Shown here: positions 9,402 through 17,544 of the stretch, piece by piece | How positions within the stretch are numbered: position 1 is the stretch's first letter | How the letters are laid out: each line of letters starts with the position of its first letter | Source of the DNA: Rhizobium sp. LC145 | Lineage (GTDB): Bacteria > Pseudomonadota > Alphaproteobacteria > Rhizobiales > Rhizobiaceae | Assembly: GCF_001005825.1 (NCBI RefSeq) | Contig: NZ_LBHV01000002.1 | Location: forward strand, 248,001-312,000 | Direction of reading: 5' to 3' | Length of the DNA: 64,000 nucleotides | The notes under the pieces: model-generated | Databases searched by the model: none | What the model saw: the letters and a program-made list of their open reading frames with translations, nothing else | What the model was told of the DNA's origin: nothing | Made by a program: the position numbers and the translations under genes

Positions 9402-9417
9402 GGCATTCGCCAACCTG

Positions 9418-9444
9418 TTCCCTCCCCGCCAAGCGGGGAGGGAA
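9418..9444 (+). terminator. Strong stem-loop between binding protein and permease genes (attenuator or mRNA stabiliser)
   Basis: This is a perfect 12-bp inverted repeat with a 3-base loop (TTCCCTCCCCGC / CAA / GCGGGGAGGGAA). No U-tract follows, so it is more likely a partial terminator or a 3'-end stabilising hairpin than a full stop. Such hairpins after binding-protein genes commonly give more binding protein than permease. Confidence 0.6.
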
Positions 9445-9484
9445 GCTTGGCACGCCCTGCTACCCTTCCAAAGAAGAAGATGAA

Positions 9485-10396
9485 ATGGCGACGATGACCT
9501 CCTCGGAAACGGAAAAGATCGAAAGCACGGGAGCCAAAAGCCTCCGTTTGCCGTCGGGATTGATCTCTTATCTTCAGGCAGCGCCGCTTGCAGCCATTCT
9601 CGGCGCCTTCCTGCTCGTGCCCATCCTGATGATCGCGGTCGTCAGTTTCTGGGACTACGATTTCGCCCGGATGTACCCGGATTTCGTGACCTTCAACTAT
9701 GCCGAGACGCTCGGCTCCTGGGTCACGTGGAAAATCTATCTCAACACGCTGAAATTCGCCCTGCTCGTCTGGGCGATCACGTTGTTCGTCGGCTTCTGGG
9801 TCGCCTATTTCCTCGCCTTCCATATCCGCACTTCTGCCATGCAGATGGTGCTTTTCCTCGTCTGCACCGTACCTTTCCTGACCTCCAACATCATCCGCAT
9901 GATTTCCTGGATTCCGGTTCTCGGACGCAATGGTCTGGTCAACACGACGCTCATCGACGCGGGGATCATTCCGCAGCCGATCGAATGGCTTCTCTATTCC
10001 GATTTCGCGGTGGTGCTGGCCATGGTGCATCTCTACGCGCTGTTCATGGTGACGCCGATCTTCAACACGCTGATGCGTATCGATCACTCCCTGATAGAGG
10101 CGGCGCGCGATGCCGGCGCCAGCGGCTGGCAGGTTCTCGTCAACATCATCATTCCGCTTGCCAAACCCGGCATGGCGATCGGCACGATCTTCGTCGTGAC
10201 GCTGGTGATGGCCGATTTCTCCACCGTGCAAGTCATGTCGGGCGGGCAGAGCGCCTCCATCGCGCTGATGATGAGGAACCAGATGTCGCTACTCCAATAC
10301 CCGGCGGCTGCGGCCAATGCCGTGGTGCTTCTCGTCCTCGTTCTTTTGATGGTCGCGGGCATCCTGCGCATCGTCGACATCCGCAAGGAGCTTTGA
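9485..10396 (+). CDS. ABC transporter permease (PotB/binding-protein-dependent type)
   Basis: This 303-residue inner-membrane permease has about six hydrophobic segments. Its EAA loop, EAARDAGASGWQVLVNIIIP, lies near residue 205. The ATG at 9485 is chosen because upstream codons would run through the stem-loop at 9418-9444. It forms a heterodimeric channel with the product of the next gene, which starts 3 bases after the stop. Hydrophilic N-terminal 30 residues precede the first membrane segment. Confidence 0.88.
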   Translation: MATMTSSETEKIESTGAKSLRLPSGLISYLQAAPLAAILGAFLLVPILMIAVVSFWDYDFARMYPDFVTFNYAETLGSWVTWKIYLNTLKFALLVWAITLFVGFWVAYFLAFHIRTSAMQMVLFLVCTVPFLTSNIIRMISWIPVLGRNGLVNTTLIDAGIIPQPIEWLLYSDFAVVLAMVHLYALFMVTPIFNTLMRIDHSLIEAARDAGASGWQVLVNIIIPLAKPGMAIGTIFVVTLVMADFSTVQVMSGGQSASIALMMRNQMSLLQYPAAAANAVVLLVLVLLMVAGILRIVDIRKEL

Positions 10397-10399
10397 TCC

Positions 10400-11218
10400 A
10401 TGTATCGTGAGAAACGCTCCAGGGAGTTCTATATCCTCGCCATCTTCTTTTCCGTTTTCGTGCTTTTTCTCTATGGGCCTCTGTCGGCGATCCTCATCCT
10501 CTCCTTCCAGGGGCCGAATGGCGGATTGACCTTTCCATTGAACGGCACGTCGCTGCATTGGTTCGCCAACCTGCTCGAAACCCAGGCGGTCGGCGATTTC
10601 GGAGGCTCCTTCCGCCGTTCGCTGGCGCTCGGCCTGATGGTAATGGCCGTCACGGTGATCGTGTCGCTGCTCGCGGGCCTCGCCTTCCGCCGCCGTTTCA
10701 TCGGCTCGACCGCGCTCTTCTACCTGGCGGTTGCTAGCCTCGTCGTGCCGTCGATCATCATTTCGCTCGGCATCGGCGTGCTCTTCCAGCAGTTCGGCCT
10801 GCAGCCCTCCTGGTACACGTCCGCCTTCGGCGCGCATCTCACCTGGACGCTGCCTTTCGGCGTGCTCATCATGTTTGCCGTCTTCAACCGTTTTTCGCCC
10901 GCCTACGAGGAAGCTGCGCGCGATCTCGGCGCCACCTCCTGGCAGACCTTCCGCCATGTCGTATTGCCGATGATCGCGCCGAGCCTCATCGGCGTCGGAC
11001 TGTTCGGCTTCACGCTTTCCTATGACGAGTTTGCCCGAACGTTGATGACGGCCGGCACCTTCAATACGCTGCCGCTCGAAATCTACGGCATGACCACCAA
11101 TGTGACGACACCGGTGCTCTACGCGCTGGGTACGGTGACGACGCTCTTTTCCTTGCTTGTCATCGCCGGCACGCTGGGGTTCATCGTTCATCTTAACCGG
11201 CGCCGGACTAGGGCCTAA
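10400..11218 (+). CDS. ABC transporter permease (PotC-type)
   Basis: This is a 272-residue inner-membrane permease with about six membrane segments. Its EAA loop (EEAARDLGATSWQTFRHVVL) lies near residues 170-190. It is the partner of the preceding permease and belongs to the same operon, with a 3-base gap upstream and a 5-base gap to the racemase-like gene. The paired permeases and PotA-like ATPase define a polyamine-type importer, although the substrate itself is not evident. Confidence 0.88.
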   Translation: MYREKRSREFYILAIFFSVFVLFLYGPLSAILILSFQGPNGGLTFPLNGTSLHWFANLLETQAVGDFGGSFRRSLALGLMVMAVTVIVSLLAGLAFRRRFIGSTALFYLAVASLVVPSIIISLGIGVLFQQFGLQPSWYTSAFGAHLTWTLPFGVLIMFAVFNRFSPAYEEAARDLGATSWQTFRHVVLPMIAPSLIGVGLFGFTLSYDEFARTLMTAGTFNTLPLEIYGMTTNVTTPVLYALGTVTTLFSLLVIAGTLGFIVHLNRRRTRA

Positions 11219-11223
11219 GACCG

Positions 11224-11970
11224 ATGCGTATCCTCGTCGTCAATCCGAATACCACCGCCAGCATGACGGCCAAGATCGCGGAGTCCGCCCGCCAGGTCGC
11301 CAATGCCGGGACGGACATTCTGGCCGTAACCTCGTCCATGGGGCCTGCTTCGATCGAAGGCTATTACGACGAAGCCCTGGCATTGCCGGGCCTTCTGCTG
11401 GAAATCGCCAGGGGCGAGCGGGAGGGCGCCGATGCCGCGGTCATCGCCTGCTTCGACGATACGGGCCTCGATGCCGCCCGCGCGCTGGCGAATATTCCGG
11501 TGGTCGGCATATGCGAGGCCGCGCTTGCCGCAACCGCCTTCATTGCGCAACGTTTTACCGTGGTGACGACAATGGAGCGCTCCCGCCTGCCGGTCGAGGC
11601 GCTGGTGCACCGCTATGGCATGTCCTCCCGAGCAAAGGTACGCGCCGCCGATATTCCGGTGCTTTCGCTGGAAGATCCCAATTCCAATGCTCGCGTCCGC
11701 CTGTGCGGAGAAATCGCAGCAGCGCTGGAGGAGGATAAGGCCGAGGCGATCGTACTCGGCTGCGCCGGCATGGCCGATCTCGCCATCGCGCTCAGGGCGG
11801 AGTTCGGGGTGCCGGTCGTTGATGGCGTGGCCGCCGCCGTCAAGCAGGTCGAGGGGTTGGTGGCTCTTGGCCTTTCCACGGCGAAAGGCGGCGCCTATGC
11901 TTCACCCCTCCCGAAATCCTACAAGGGCATGCTCGAGGATTTCGAGCCCCGGAAACTCGGCCGATCATGA
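11224..11970 (+). CDS. Asp/Glu/hydantoin racemase family protein (HyuE-like)
   Basis: This 248-residue cytoplasmic protein starts with the MRILVVNPNT motif typical of hydantoin racemases. Both catalytic-type cysteines are present: C76 in IACFDDTG and C180 in VLGCAGM. It probably racemises or isomerises the imported compound or a product of it. No hydantoinase or carbamoylase lies in this operon, so a true hydantoin role is unproven. The last codon overlaps the following acetyltransferase gene by 4 bases, indicating that both belong to the importer operon. Confidence 0.85.
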   Translation: MRILVVNPNTTASMTAKIAESARQVANAGTDILAVTSSMGPASIEGYYDEALALPGLLLEIARGEREGADAAVIACFDDTGLDAARALANIPVVGICEAALAATAFIAQRFTVVTTMERSRLPVEALVHRYGMSSRAKVRAADIPVLSLEDPNSNARVRLCGEIAAALEEDKAEAIVLGCAGMADLAIALRAEFGVPVVDGVAAAVKQVEGLVALGLSTAKGGAYASPLPKSYKGMLEDFEPRKLGRS

Positions 11971-12803
11971 CGACTGCTCCAACCACTCGATCGCTCACCC
12001 TTTTTGAAACGGAAACATTGATGGATTGGGCGCGCATCGAAGGCTGGAACCCCGGTCTTGCCGACGCCTCCGCTTTCCATGCGGCCGATCCCCAAGGCTT
12101 TATCGGCTGTTTCGTCGATGACGAGATGGCGGCAGGCATATCAGCCGTGAGATATGGCGACGACTTCGGTTTCATCGGGCTCTACATCGCCCATCCAGGC
12201 TATCGCGGCAAAGGCTATGGCCGAAGGGTTTGGGATGCCGCGATGGCACATCTTGAAGGCCGGACGGTCGGCCTCGACGGCGTTCCCGAACAGCAGGCCA
12301 ACTATCGGGGCATGGGGTTCGAGCCGCATTACGAGACCTTTCGCTGGAGCGGCAGCATACCGGGAGCGGCGTGCAGGGATGTGGCCGCGGCCTCGCCGGA
12401 TATGAGAAAAAGCATTGTCAGCTATGATCGGCACTTCTTTCCCGCTGAAAGAAGCGGCTTTCTTGCGCAATGGTTGACGCCGCCGAGACTTGCCATGGTG
12501 ATGGTCCGCGACGGTGTCGTACATGGCTATGCCGTCTGCCGAAAATGCCATGACGGCTTCAAGATCGGCCCGCTATTTGCGGACACCGCGGCCGATGCGG
12601 AGTGTCTGCTGAAAGCCTGTGCGGCGCAGACCGCAGGCCGAACCATTCATATCGACGTGCCGGTCTTACAGGCAGAGCTCGCCGGGATCTTGGAAGCCAA
12701 CGGCTTTTCAAAGGGGTTCGCAACCGCTCGCATGTATCGTGGCCCGGCGCCGCCGGTGCGGATGGCAGGCGTTTTTGCGGTCTCCACTCTGGAGCTCGGC
12801 TGA
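11967..12803 (+). CDS. GNAT-family N-acetyltransferase with C-terminal YitH-like domain
   Basis: This is a 278-residue two-part protein. The N-terminal half has a GNAT fold with the acetyl-CoA-binding motif YRGKGYG near residues 74-80. The C-terminal half (about 150-270) resembles the second acetyltransferase-like domain seen in YitH/HolE proteins, with a run of short beta-strand-like segments. It overlaps the racemase gene by 4 bases and closes the importer operon, so it may acetylate the imported amine or amino acid. The substrate is inferred only from context. Confidence 0.8.
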   Translation: MTTAPTTRSLTLFETETLMDWARIEGWNPGLADASAFHAADPQGFIGCFVDDEMAAGISAVRYGDDFGFIGLYIAHPGYRGKGYGRRVWDAAMAHLEGRTVGLDGVPEQQANYRGMGFEPHYETFRWSGSIPGAACRDVAAASPDMRKSIVSYDRHFFPAERSGFLAQWLTPPRLAMVMVRDGVVHGYAVCRKCHDGFKIGPLFADTAADAECLLKACAAQTAGRTIHIDVPVLQAELAGILEANGFSKGFATARMYRGPAPPVRMAGVFAVSTLELG

Positions 12804-12814
12804 TTGCGAGCGGC

Positions 12815-12836
12815 CGGATGCTATGTGCCGCATCCG
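12815..12836 (+). terminator. Possible terminator hairpin after the GNAT gene
   Basis: CGGATGC and GCATCCG (7-bp stem, 8-base loop) lie just after the operon's last stop. There is no U-tract, so termination here is uncertain. The rest of the 257-base gap to the next gene shows no other clear element. Confidence 0.3.
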
Positions 12837-13060
12837 CGAGATCACTGTCACGACGCCTTCATATCGCTCTTCTACGGAATAGCTGCGGTAGCGTGGTTGT
12901 ATTCCCGGGTCGTCGAACTGTTTGAACCCCACTAAAGATGCAGAAAGCAAGCCTCCGTCACGCCTATGGAAAAGCACGCGAGCCGCCATAGATTCCGGTT
13001 TACAGGGATGGGTTTTGTTCTAAGCTCACCGCAACTATTGCTCGCGAGGGAGATGCAGCC

Positions 13061-14239
13061 ATGAGCGATGTCGTTGGGAAGACACCGATGCAATATCTTG
13101 AAAAGGCGATGGGATCGCTTCGCGATTTGGGCTTGGTCCCGGAGCGGAACGGAGAGGCGCCAATCGTCGGCTTGCTGGAGAAGATCAGCGATCTGGAACC
13201 CGACAAGGTCGCTGTGATTACCCGCACGCTCGACCAGATGAGCTTCTTCAACGAGGTGGTGCGCGAGCAGATCTCGCAGATGTCGATCGGCGAGCGCTAC
13301 GAGAAGATCACCAAGGGCTTCAATTCCATCCGTGACGATGCAAAGCGCATGGTCGACCAGATCTCCGATGGCAAGCTCGATATTTTCGAGCGTTCCACCA
13401 ATGTCTGGATGAAGATTTCCCGCGGCGATGTCGCTGCGCGGTTCGATGAGATCAAGGACACCTATCTCGAGGTCGCCAAGGATACCAAGGAAAATATCGA
13501 GCGCGAGCATGTGATCCTGGAAGCCTATCGCGACTTCCGGGGCGCGTTGAAGCAGGCGGAGGTCTCCGCGCTCGAGGTTCTCAAGACTGCCGAAGCCAAG
13601 CTCGAGGACGCCAAGGGTGTCTTGACGAAAGCCTCCGATGAGGTGGCAGGCTTCACCGCCAACGATCCCGCCGGCCGCGCCAAGCTCGAGCTTGCGCGTG
13701 ACGAAAAGCTGCGGGTGATGCAGAACGAGGAAGGCCGCTATCAGATCGCCAAGGATTTGGCCGACAATCTGACGATCGGCTACAATACTTCCGAGGTCAT
13801 CATGGCCAGACTGATGCAGACGACCAATGCCAAGGAGCGGGTCTATCAGCAGTCGGTGTCTTTCTTCTCGACCAATGAATCCGTTCTGACCGCGCTTAAA
13901 GCGTCCTTCACGGGCCTCTTCGGCCTGCATGAATCCACTCAGACCCTCAACGAGATGAAGGAGGGGGTCTCCAAATCGATCGAGGTTCTCGCCGAGATCG
14001 GCGGCAAGGTGCAGGAAGAAGCGATCAAGGCGGGCTACGGTCCCACGATCCGCGCCGATGCGGTCAAGAAACTCGTTGATTCCGTGGTCAACTTCCAGGA
14101 ACATTCGACTGAGATCATCGCGGAAATGCGCAAGCTGGCGACGCAGAATTCAAACGAAATTCGCGATGCCGTGGAGGACGGCAAGCGGCGCATTGCGCGG
14201 CTTGCGGAAAGGGGCAATGCGCTGCTGATCGATGGCTAA
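13061..14239 (+). CDS. Helical protein of unknown function, first gene of a three-gene operon
   Basis: This 392-residue protein has no signal peptide or membrane segment. It is almost entirely helical and rich in charged residues, with coiled-coil-like stretches around residues 85-125 and 140-215. Related rhizobial proteins are often labelled cell surface protein, which the lack of an export signal does not support. The pattern of a short lead, long helical repeats and a conserved SVSFFSTNES stretch is loosely reminiscent of TelA-type toxic-anion resistance proteins, a weak resemblance I would not use as a name. It has a GAGGGAGAT ribosome-binding site and overlaps the next gene by 8 bases. 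Confidence 0.75.
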   Translation: MSDVVGKTPMQYLEKAMGSLRDLGLVPERNGEAPIVGLLEKISDLEPDKVAVITRTLDQMSFFNEVVREQISQMSIGERYEKITKGFNSIRDDAKRMVDQISDGKLDIFERSTNVWMKISRGDVAARFDEIKDTYLEVAKDTKENIEREHVILEAYRDFRGALKQAEVSALEVLKTAEAKLEDAKGVLTKASDEVAGFTANDPAGRAKLELARDEKLRVMQNEEGRYQIAKDLADNLTIGYNTSEVIMARLMQTTNAKERVYQQSVSFFSTNESVLTALKASFTGLFGLHESTQTLNEMKEGVSKSIEVLAEIGGKVQEEAIKAGYGPTIRADAVKKLVDSVVNFQEHSTEIIAEMRKLATQNSNEIRDAVEDGKRRIARLAERGNALLIDG

Positions 14240-15200
14240 CGTCCAATCCGCCGAACCGCCGCCCAGCATTCCCGGCGGCCAAGCTCCGGCGCCGAAACTC
14301 GATGACCTGATGCTGGCGATGGATGTCGTCGATACGCTCCGTCACCAGGAGGGTCTTGTCGCCAAGGAACTGGCCCAGGAAGAGCGCGATGACGAGCTGA
14401 AAAAACGGCTTCGCCAAATCTATGAGGGACAGGGGCTGGAGGTCACCGACCGCATCCTCGACGAAGGTATCAAGGCACTGAAGGAAAGCCGGTTCGTTTA
14501 CGAGCCGCCGCCGCCGAGCTTTGGCCGTACCCTCGCAAATCTTTGGGTGCGCAGGCACACTGTGGGCAAGGTCGCGGCTTTCGTACTGTTGCTTGCGATC
14601 GCCGGGGTGGGCTGGCAGGCCTGGAACTGGCGTGCGGAACGCCAAGCCGCCGACGCCACGCGGATCGAACTGACGGAGACCTTGCCGCAGGCACTCGCCA
14701 CCGCGGCGGAGGGGGCTTCGAGAGAGGCTCAGGAACCGCAGGCCCGGGAGATGATCGACCGGCTTAGGGGTGATGGTCAGGCTGCGATCGCTGCCGGCGA
14801 TGCCGCGGCTGCCCGTGCGGCAATTTCCGGATTGGGTCAGCTTCGCGAGCGGCTTTTGCGCGAATATACATTGCGCATCGTCTCCCGGCCGGGGGCGGAT
14901 ACGGGCGTCTACCGCATTCCGGACGTCAACCAGGCGAGCCGCAACTACTATCTGATCGTAGAGGCGGTCACTCCCGACGGACAGACCTTGAGCCTGCCCG
15001 TCGCAAGCGAGGAAACCGGCCGCACCGAGAATGTAACGCAATGGGGCATCAGAGTACCCCAGGCGGTCTTTGACGCCGTGCGCCGGGACAAGATGGATGA
15101 TGGCATCGTCCAGAACAGCAGACTTGGAGAAAAACGACGCGGCATGCTCGATCCCGGCTATCTGATGCAGGTCTCGGGCGGCGCGATCACGAAATGGTAG
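14232..15200 (+). CDS. DUF6384-like single-pass membrane protein
   Basis: This is a 322-residue protein with a cytoplasmic-looking helical N-terminus (about 25-90), a proline-rich linker (PPPPS, 92-96), one transmembrane helix (about 112-130) and a larger C-terminal domain. That domain combines an alanine-rich helical part with a mixed strand region. It matches what I know as the DUF6384 family. The gene overlaps its neighbours on both sides (8 and 7 bases or close to it), so the three products are likely made together and may form one envelope-associated complex. Function unknown. Confidence 0.75.
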   Translation: MANVQSAEPPPSIPGGQAPAPKLDDLMLAMDVVDTLRHQEGLVAKELAQEERDDELKKRLRQIYEGQGLEVTDRILDEGIKALKESRFVYEPPPPSFGRTLANLWVRRHTVGKVAAFVLLLAIAGVGWQAWNWRAERQAADATRIELTETLPQALATAAEGASREAQEPQAREMIDRLRGDGQAAIAAGDAAAARAAISGLGQLRERLLREYTLRIVSRPGADTGVYRIPDVNQASRNYYLIVEAVTPDGQTLSLPVASEETGRTENVTQWGIRVPQAVFDAVRRDKMDDGIVQNSRLGEKRRGMLDPGYLMQVSGGAITKW

Positions 15201-15205
15201 GGCAG

Positions 15206-16621
15206 ATGATCTCGGGACGTGAAACATTGTCCTCCATAGAGCGCGCTATTCTCGGGGTTCGCTCGCAAGAGGATCAGCTGGTCGCAACGCTTCGCTCCGC
15301 GGAGGAGGAGGCCGCGCGGCTGCGGACGCTGAAGGCGGATAATTTCAAGGCGCTTGCCGAAATCCGCCTGGAGTCGCTGGCGCGCGACCAGGTTGTGCAA
15401 GACCTGAACGCCGCGGAACAGAGGGCCCTGGAACTCATCGCCCGCCGGCGCAACAGGCTTGCGGAGTTCGCCGATCGGCGCGCCAAGGCGACGGTCGCCG
15501 CAACGGTGGCAGAAGCGGACCGTGCTGAAAAGGCCAGGGTCGTGGAGGCGGTCGGCGACCGGATCGATCAACTCACAGCCAAGGTGGAAGCCGCCATAAA
15601 GGCCGATCCTGCCTGGATCGCTCAGCAGCAAAGGGTGGCGGAAGCGCAGGTAAAGGCCCAGGCAGCCGCCGACAAGGCCGTCCAGTCCGAGGCGGATCGG
15701 GAAAGCAAGGGCAATCCTTATCAGAAGGACCCGCTGTTCATGTATTTGTGGCGCGCCGGCTACGGAACGTCCGAGTACCGCGCAGGCTCCATTACCCGGT
15801 ATTTCGATGGCAAGATTGCACGCCTGCTCGGCTATCAAAACGCCCGGGCCAATTATCACATGCTCAACGAGATACCCCTGCGTCTGCGAGAGCATGCCGA
15901 TCGCGTCGCGGAAATGGTTGACGCGGAAATTTCCAAGCGAAGTGCCATCGAGCGCCGGGCGCTCGAGAACGACGGCATCGTGAAGCTGGAAGAGGAACTC
16001 GAGGCCGCGGAAAAGGCGCTGGACGAGGTCGAGACGGCACTTGAAAAGGCAAGATCCGACCTTGCAGCCTTGGACGAGGAGCAGGCGGGCGAGACCGAAG
16101 CGGCGGGCGATGCCGATTACCGGCAGGCCGTGCAGATACTGGCCGAAAGGCTGAGCAGAGAGGATCTCCGCGTCCTCTATGCGGAAGCAACCAGGACGCC
16201 GACCCCGGCAGACGAGCAGATCGTGCAGCAGCTTGGCAAAATCGACGAGGCGATCGCTCGTGCGGACGCTGAGGTCCAGGATGTCCGCAGAACGACGGCC
16301 GAACTCGGTAGGAAACGGATAGAGCTCGAGCGCGCACGTGGCCACTTCCGCCAGCGAGGATATGGCGATCCCCTGGGTGAGTTCACGAATGAGGACATGA
16401 TCGGCACCGTCATCGGCGGCATCCTCAAAGGAGCCCTTTCATCCCGCAATCTAGAAGACGTTTTGAACGAGGGCTTCCGCCGGCGAATGCCCCGGTCTCC
16501 CGGCGGCTTCGGCGGCGGCTTGCGGCTGCCCAGAGGCGGCAGTTGGGGCGGCGGTATGGGCATGCCGCCAATCCGCCCTCCCTCGGGAGGAGGCGGCTTC
16601 CGGACCGGCGGCCGCTTCTGA
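15206..16621 (+). CDS. Coiled-coil protein with Gly/Arg/Pro-rich tail, unknown function
   Basis: This 471-residue protein is dominated by long coiled coils (about residues 10-165 and 225-385) around a short central region (about 170-220) rich in aromatic residues (LFMYLWRAGYGTSEYR). The last 45 residues are a low-complexity tail of Gly, Arg, Pro and Met, suggesting a flexible surface or nucleic-acid or membrane contact. The ATG at 15206 has an AGGG element 6-9 bases upstream; an alternative ATG at 15194 overlaps the previous gene. No signal peptide or membrane span is visible. It closes the three-gene operon and converges on the response regulator gene. Confidence 0.75.
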   Translation: MISGRETLSSIERAILGVRSQEDQLVATLRSAEEEAARLRTLKADNFKALAEIRLESLARDQVVQDLNAAEQRALELIARRRNRLAEFADRRAKATVAATVAEADRAEKARVVEAVGDRIDQLTAKVEAAIKADPAWIAQQQRVAEAQVKAQAAADKAVQSEADRESKGNPYQKDPLFMYLWRAGYGTSEYRAGSITRYFDGKIARLLGYQNARANYHMLNEIPLRLREHADRVAEMVDAEISKRSAIERRALENDGIVKLEEELEAAEKALDEVETALEKARSDLAALDEEQAGETEAAGDADYRQAVQILAERLSREDLRVLYAEATRTPTPADEQIVQQLGKIDEAIARADAEVQDVRRTTAELGRKRIELERARGHFRQRGYGDPLGEFTNEDMIGTVIGGILKGALSSRNLEDVLNEGFRRRMPRSPGGFGGGLRLPRGGSWGGGMGMPPIRPPSGGGGFRTGGRF

Positions 16622-16641
16622 GCCGCTTGCGGAGTGAGTCT

Positions 16642-17544
16642 TCAGGCTCCCTGTTCGCTCAGCTTTTTGTCGAGCATCTCGAAATAGCCGACCAGGCGCT
16701 GCATGGCCTCGGGCGTCAATGCGACGATCTGCCGACGTCCGTCGGCCGGGTCGTTCACGCGCCGGACAAGCCCGGCCTGCTCCAGCTCCAGCAATCGCCT
16801 TGAGGCCGTCGATATCGGCACGCCGGACGCCATGTACAGATTGGTGAGATATATGACATCGTTCTGCAGTTGATACTCTAGGAGATAGAGCAGCATCTGC
16901 CAGACGGGATCGGCGAAGAGTTCATCGTTGAACATTTTCTCGCGCAGCTGCCGGGTACGGATCAACGTGAGCAGGCGCTGCGTATCGGTCTTTGCATCGG
17001 GCGGGTTTTCTGTCCGCGCTGCCGATGCGGCAGATCCCTTCGTGTCGGTCCCCTGGAGCAATGTGCCAAGCCGTCGGACTTCCTCGCTCAGCTTGTCGAG
17101 CGAATAGGGCCAATCGTCCCGACCCGACCGCCTGCGGCGCTGCGCATTGGAACGCATGATGGCGCGTCCGACTGCTTCCAGCAGCTCGTCGCGGCGAATT
17201 GGCTTATGCAGGAAATCGACGGCATCGAGCCTGAGTGCCTCAACGGCTATGTCGAGCGTGGCATGTCCCGTTACGAACAGCACCTGTAGCCAGTCACGAT
17301 CGGCAAAGCGGCTACGGATCGCCTGTAGCAGCGATATGCCGTCCATCTCGGGCATCCGGATGTCGCTGACGACGACGGCAATCGCGGCATTGTTTTCAAG
17401 CTGCCGAAGCGCTTCCGATGCGTTGGGCGCGAGCAGACATTTATGCCCCGCATCCGTCAATATCGAGGAGGTGATTTCAAGCAAGGGTTCCTCGTCGTCG
17501 ACGAGGAGGATCTGGGTATCGAGCTGCTTTTCGGCAAATTCCAT
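16642..17544 (-). CDS. Response regulator with C-terminal MarR-like winged helix
   Basis: This 300-residue protein has an N-terminal receiver domain (about 10-125) with acidic residues D16-D17, the phosphoacceptor D61 (VVVSDIRMPEMDG) and K at about residue 111 in HKPI. A linker of about 60 residues leads to a MarR-like wHTH (about 205-295; ISTASRRLLELEQAGLV and an NDPADGRRQIVALT wing). That output domain is unusual; most response regulators use OmpR, NarL or NtrC types. The ATG at 17544 overlaps the kinase stop by one base, so the pair is co-translated. The preceding longer open frame is rejected as it reads through the kinase gene. Confidence 0.88.
   Translation of the reverse strand: MEFAEKQLDTQILLVDDEEPLLEITSSILTDAGHKCLLAPNASEALRQLENNAAIAVVVSDIRMPEMDGISLLQAIRSRFADRDWLQVLFVTGHATLDIAVEALRLDAVDFLHKPIRRDELLEAVGRAIMRSNAQRRRRSGRDDWPYSLDKLSEEVRRLGTLLQGTDTKGSAASAARTENPPDAKTDTQRLLTLIRTRQLREKMFNDELFADPVWQMLLYLLEYQLQNDVIYLTNLYMASGVPISTASRRLLELEQAGLVRRVNDPADGRRQIVALTPEAMQRLVGYFEMLDKKLSEQGA

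Noticed and set aside
7956..9413. Long minus-strand frame (485 codons) opposite the binding-protein gene
   Set aside because: The plus-strand product has a Tat signal and a binding-protein fold within an ABC operon; the antisense product has no domains.
12932..14104. Long antisense frame (390 codons) opposite the helical protein gene
   Set aside because: It is a shadow of a GC-rich coding strand; the plus-strand gene has a ribosome-binding site, an operon context and overlapping partners.
15158..16345. 395-codon minus-strand frame opposite the coiled-coil protein
   Set aside because: No domains, and the plus-strand gene continues an overlapping operon with a low-complexity tail typical of a real protein.
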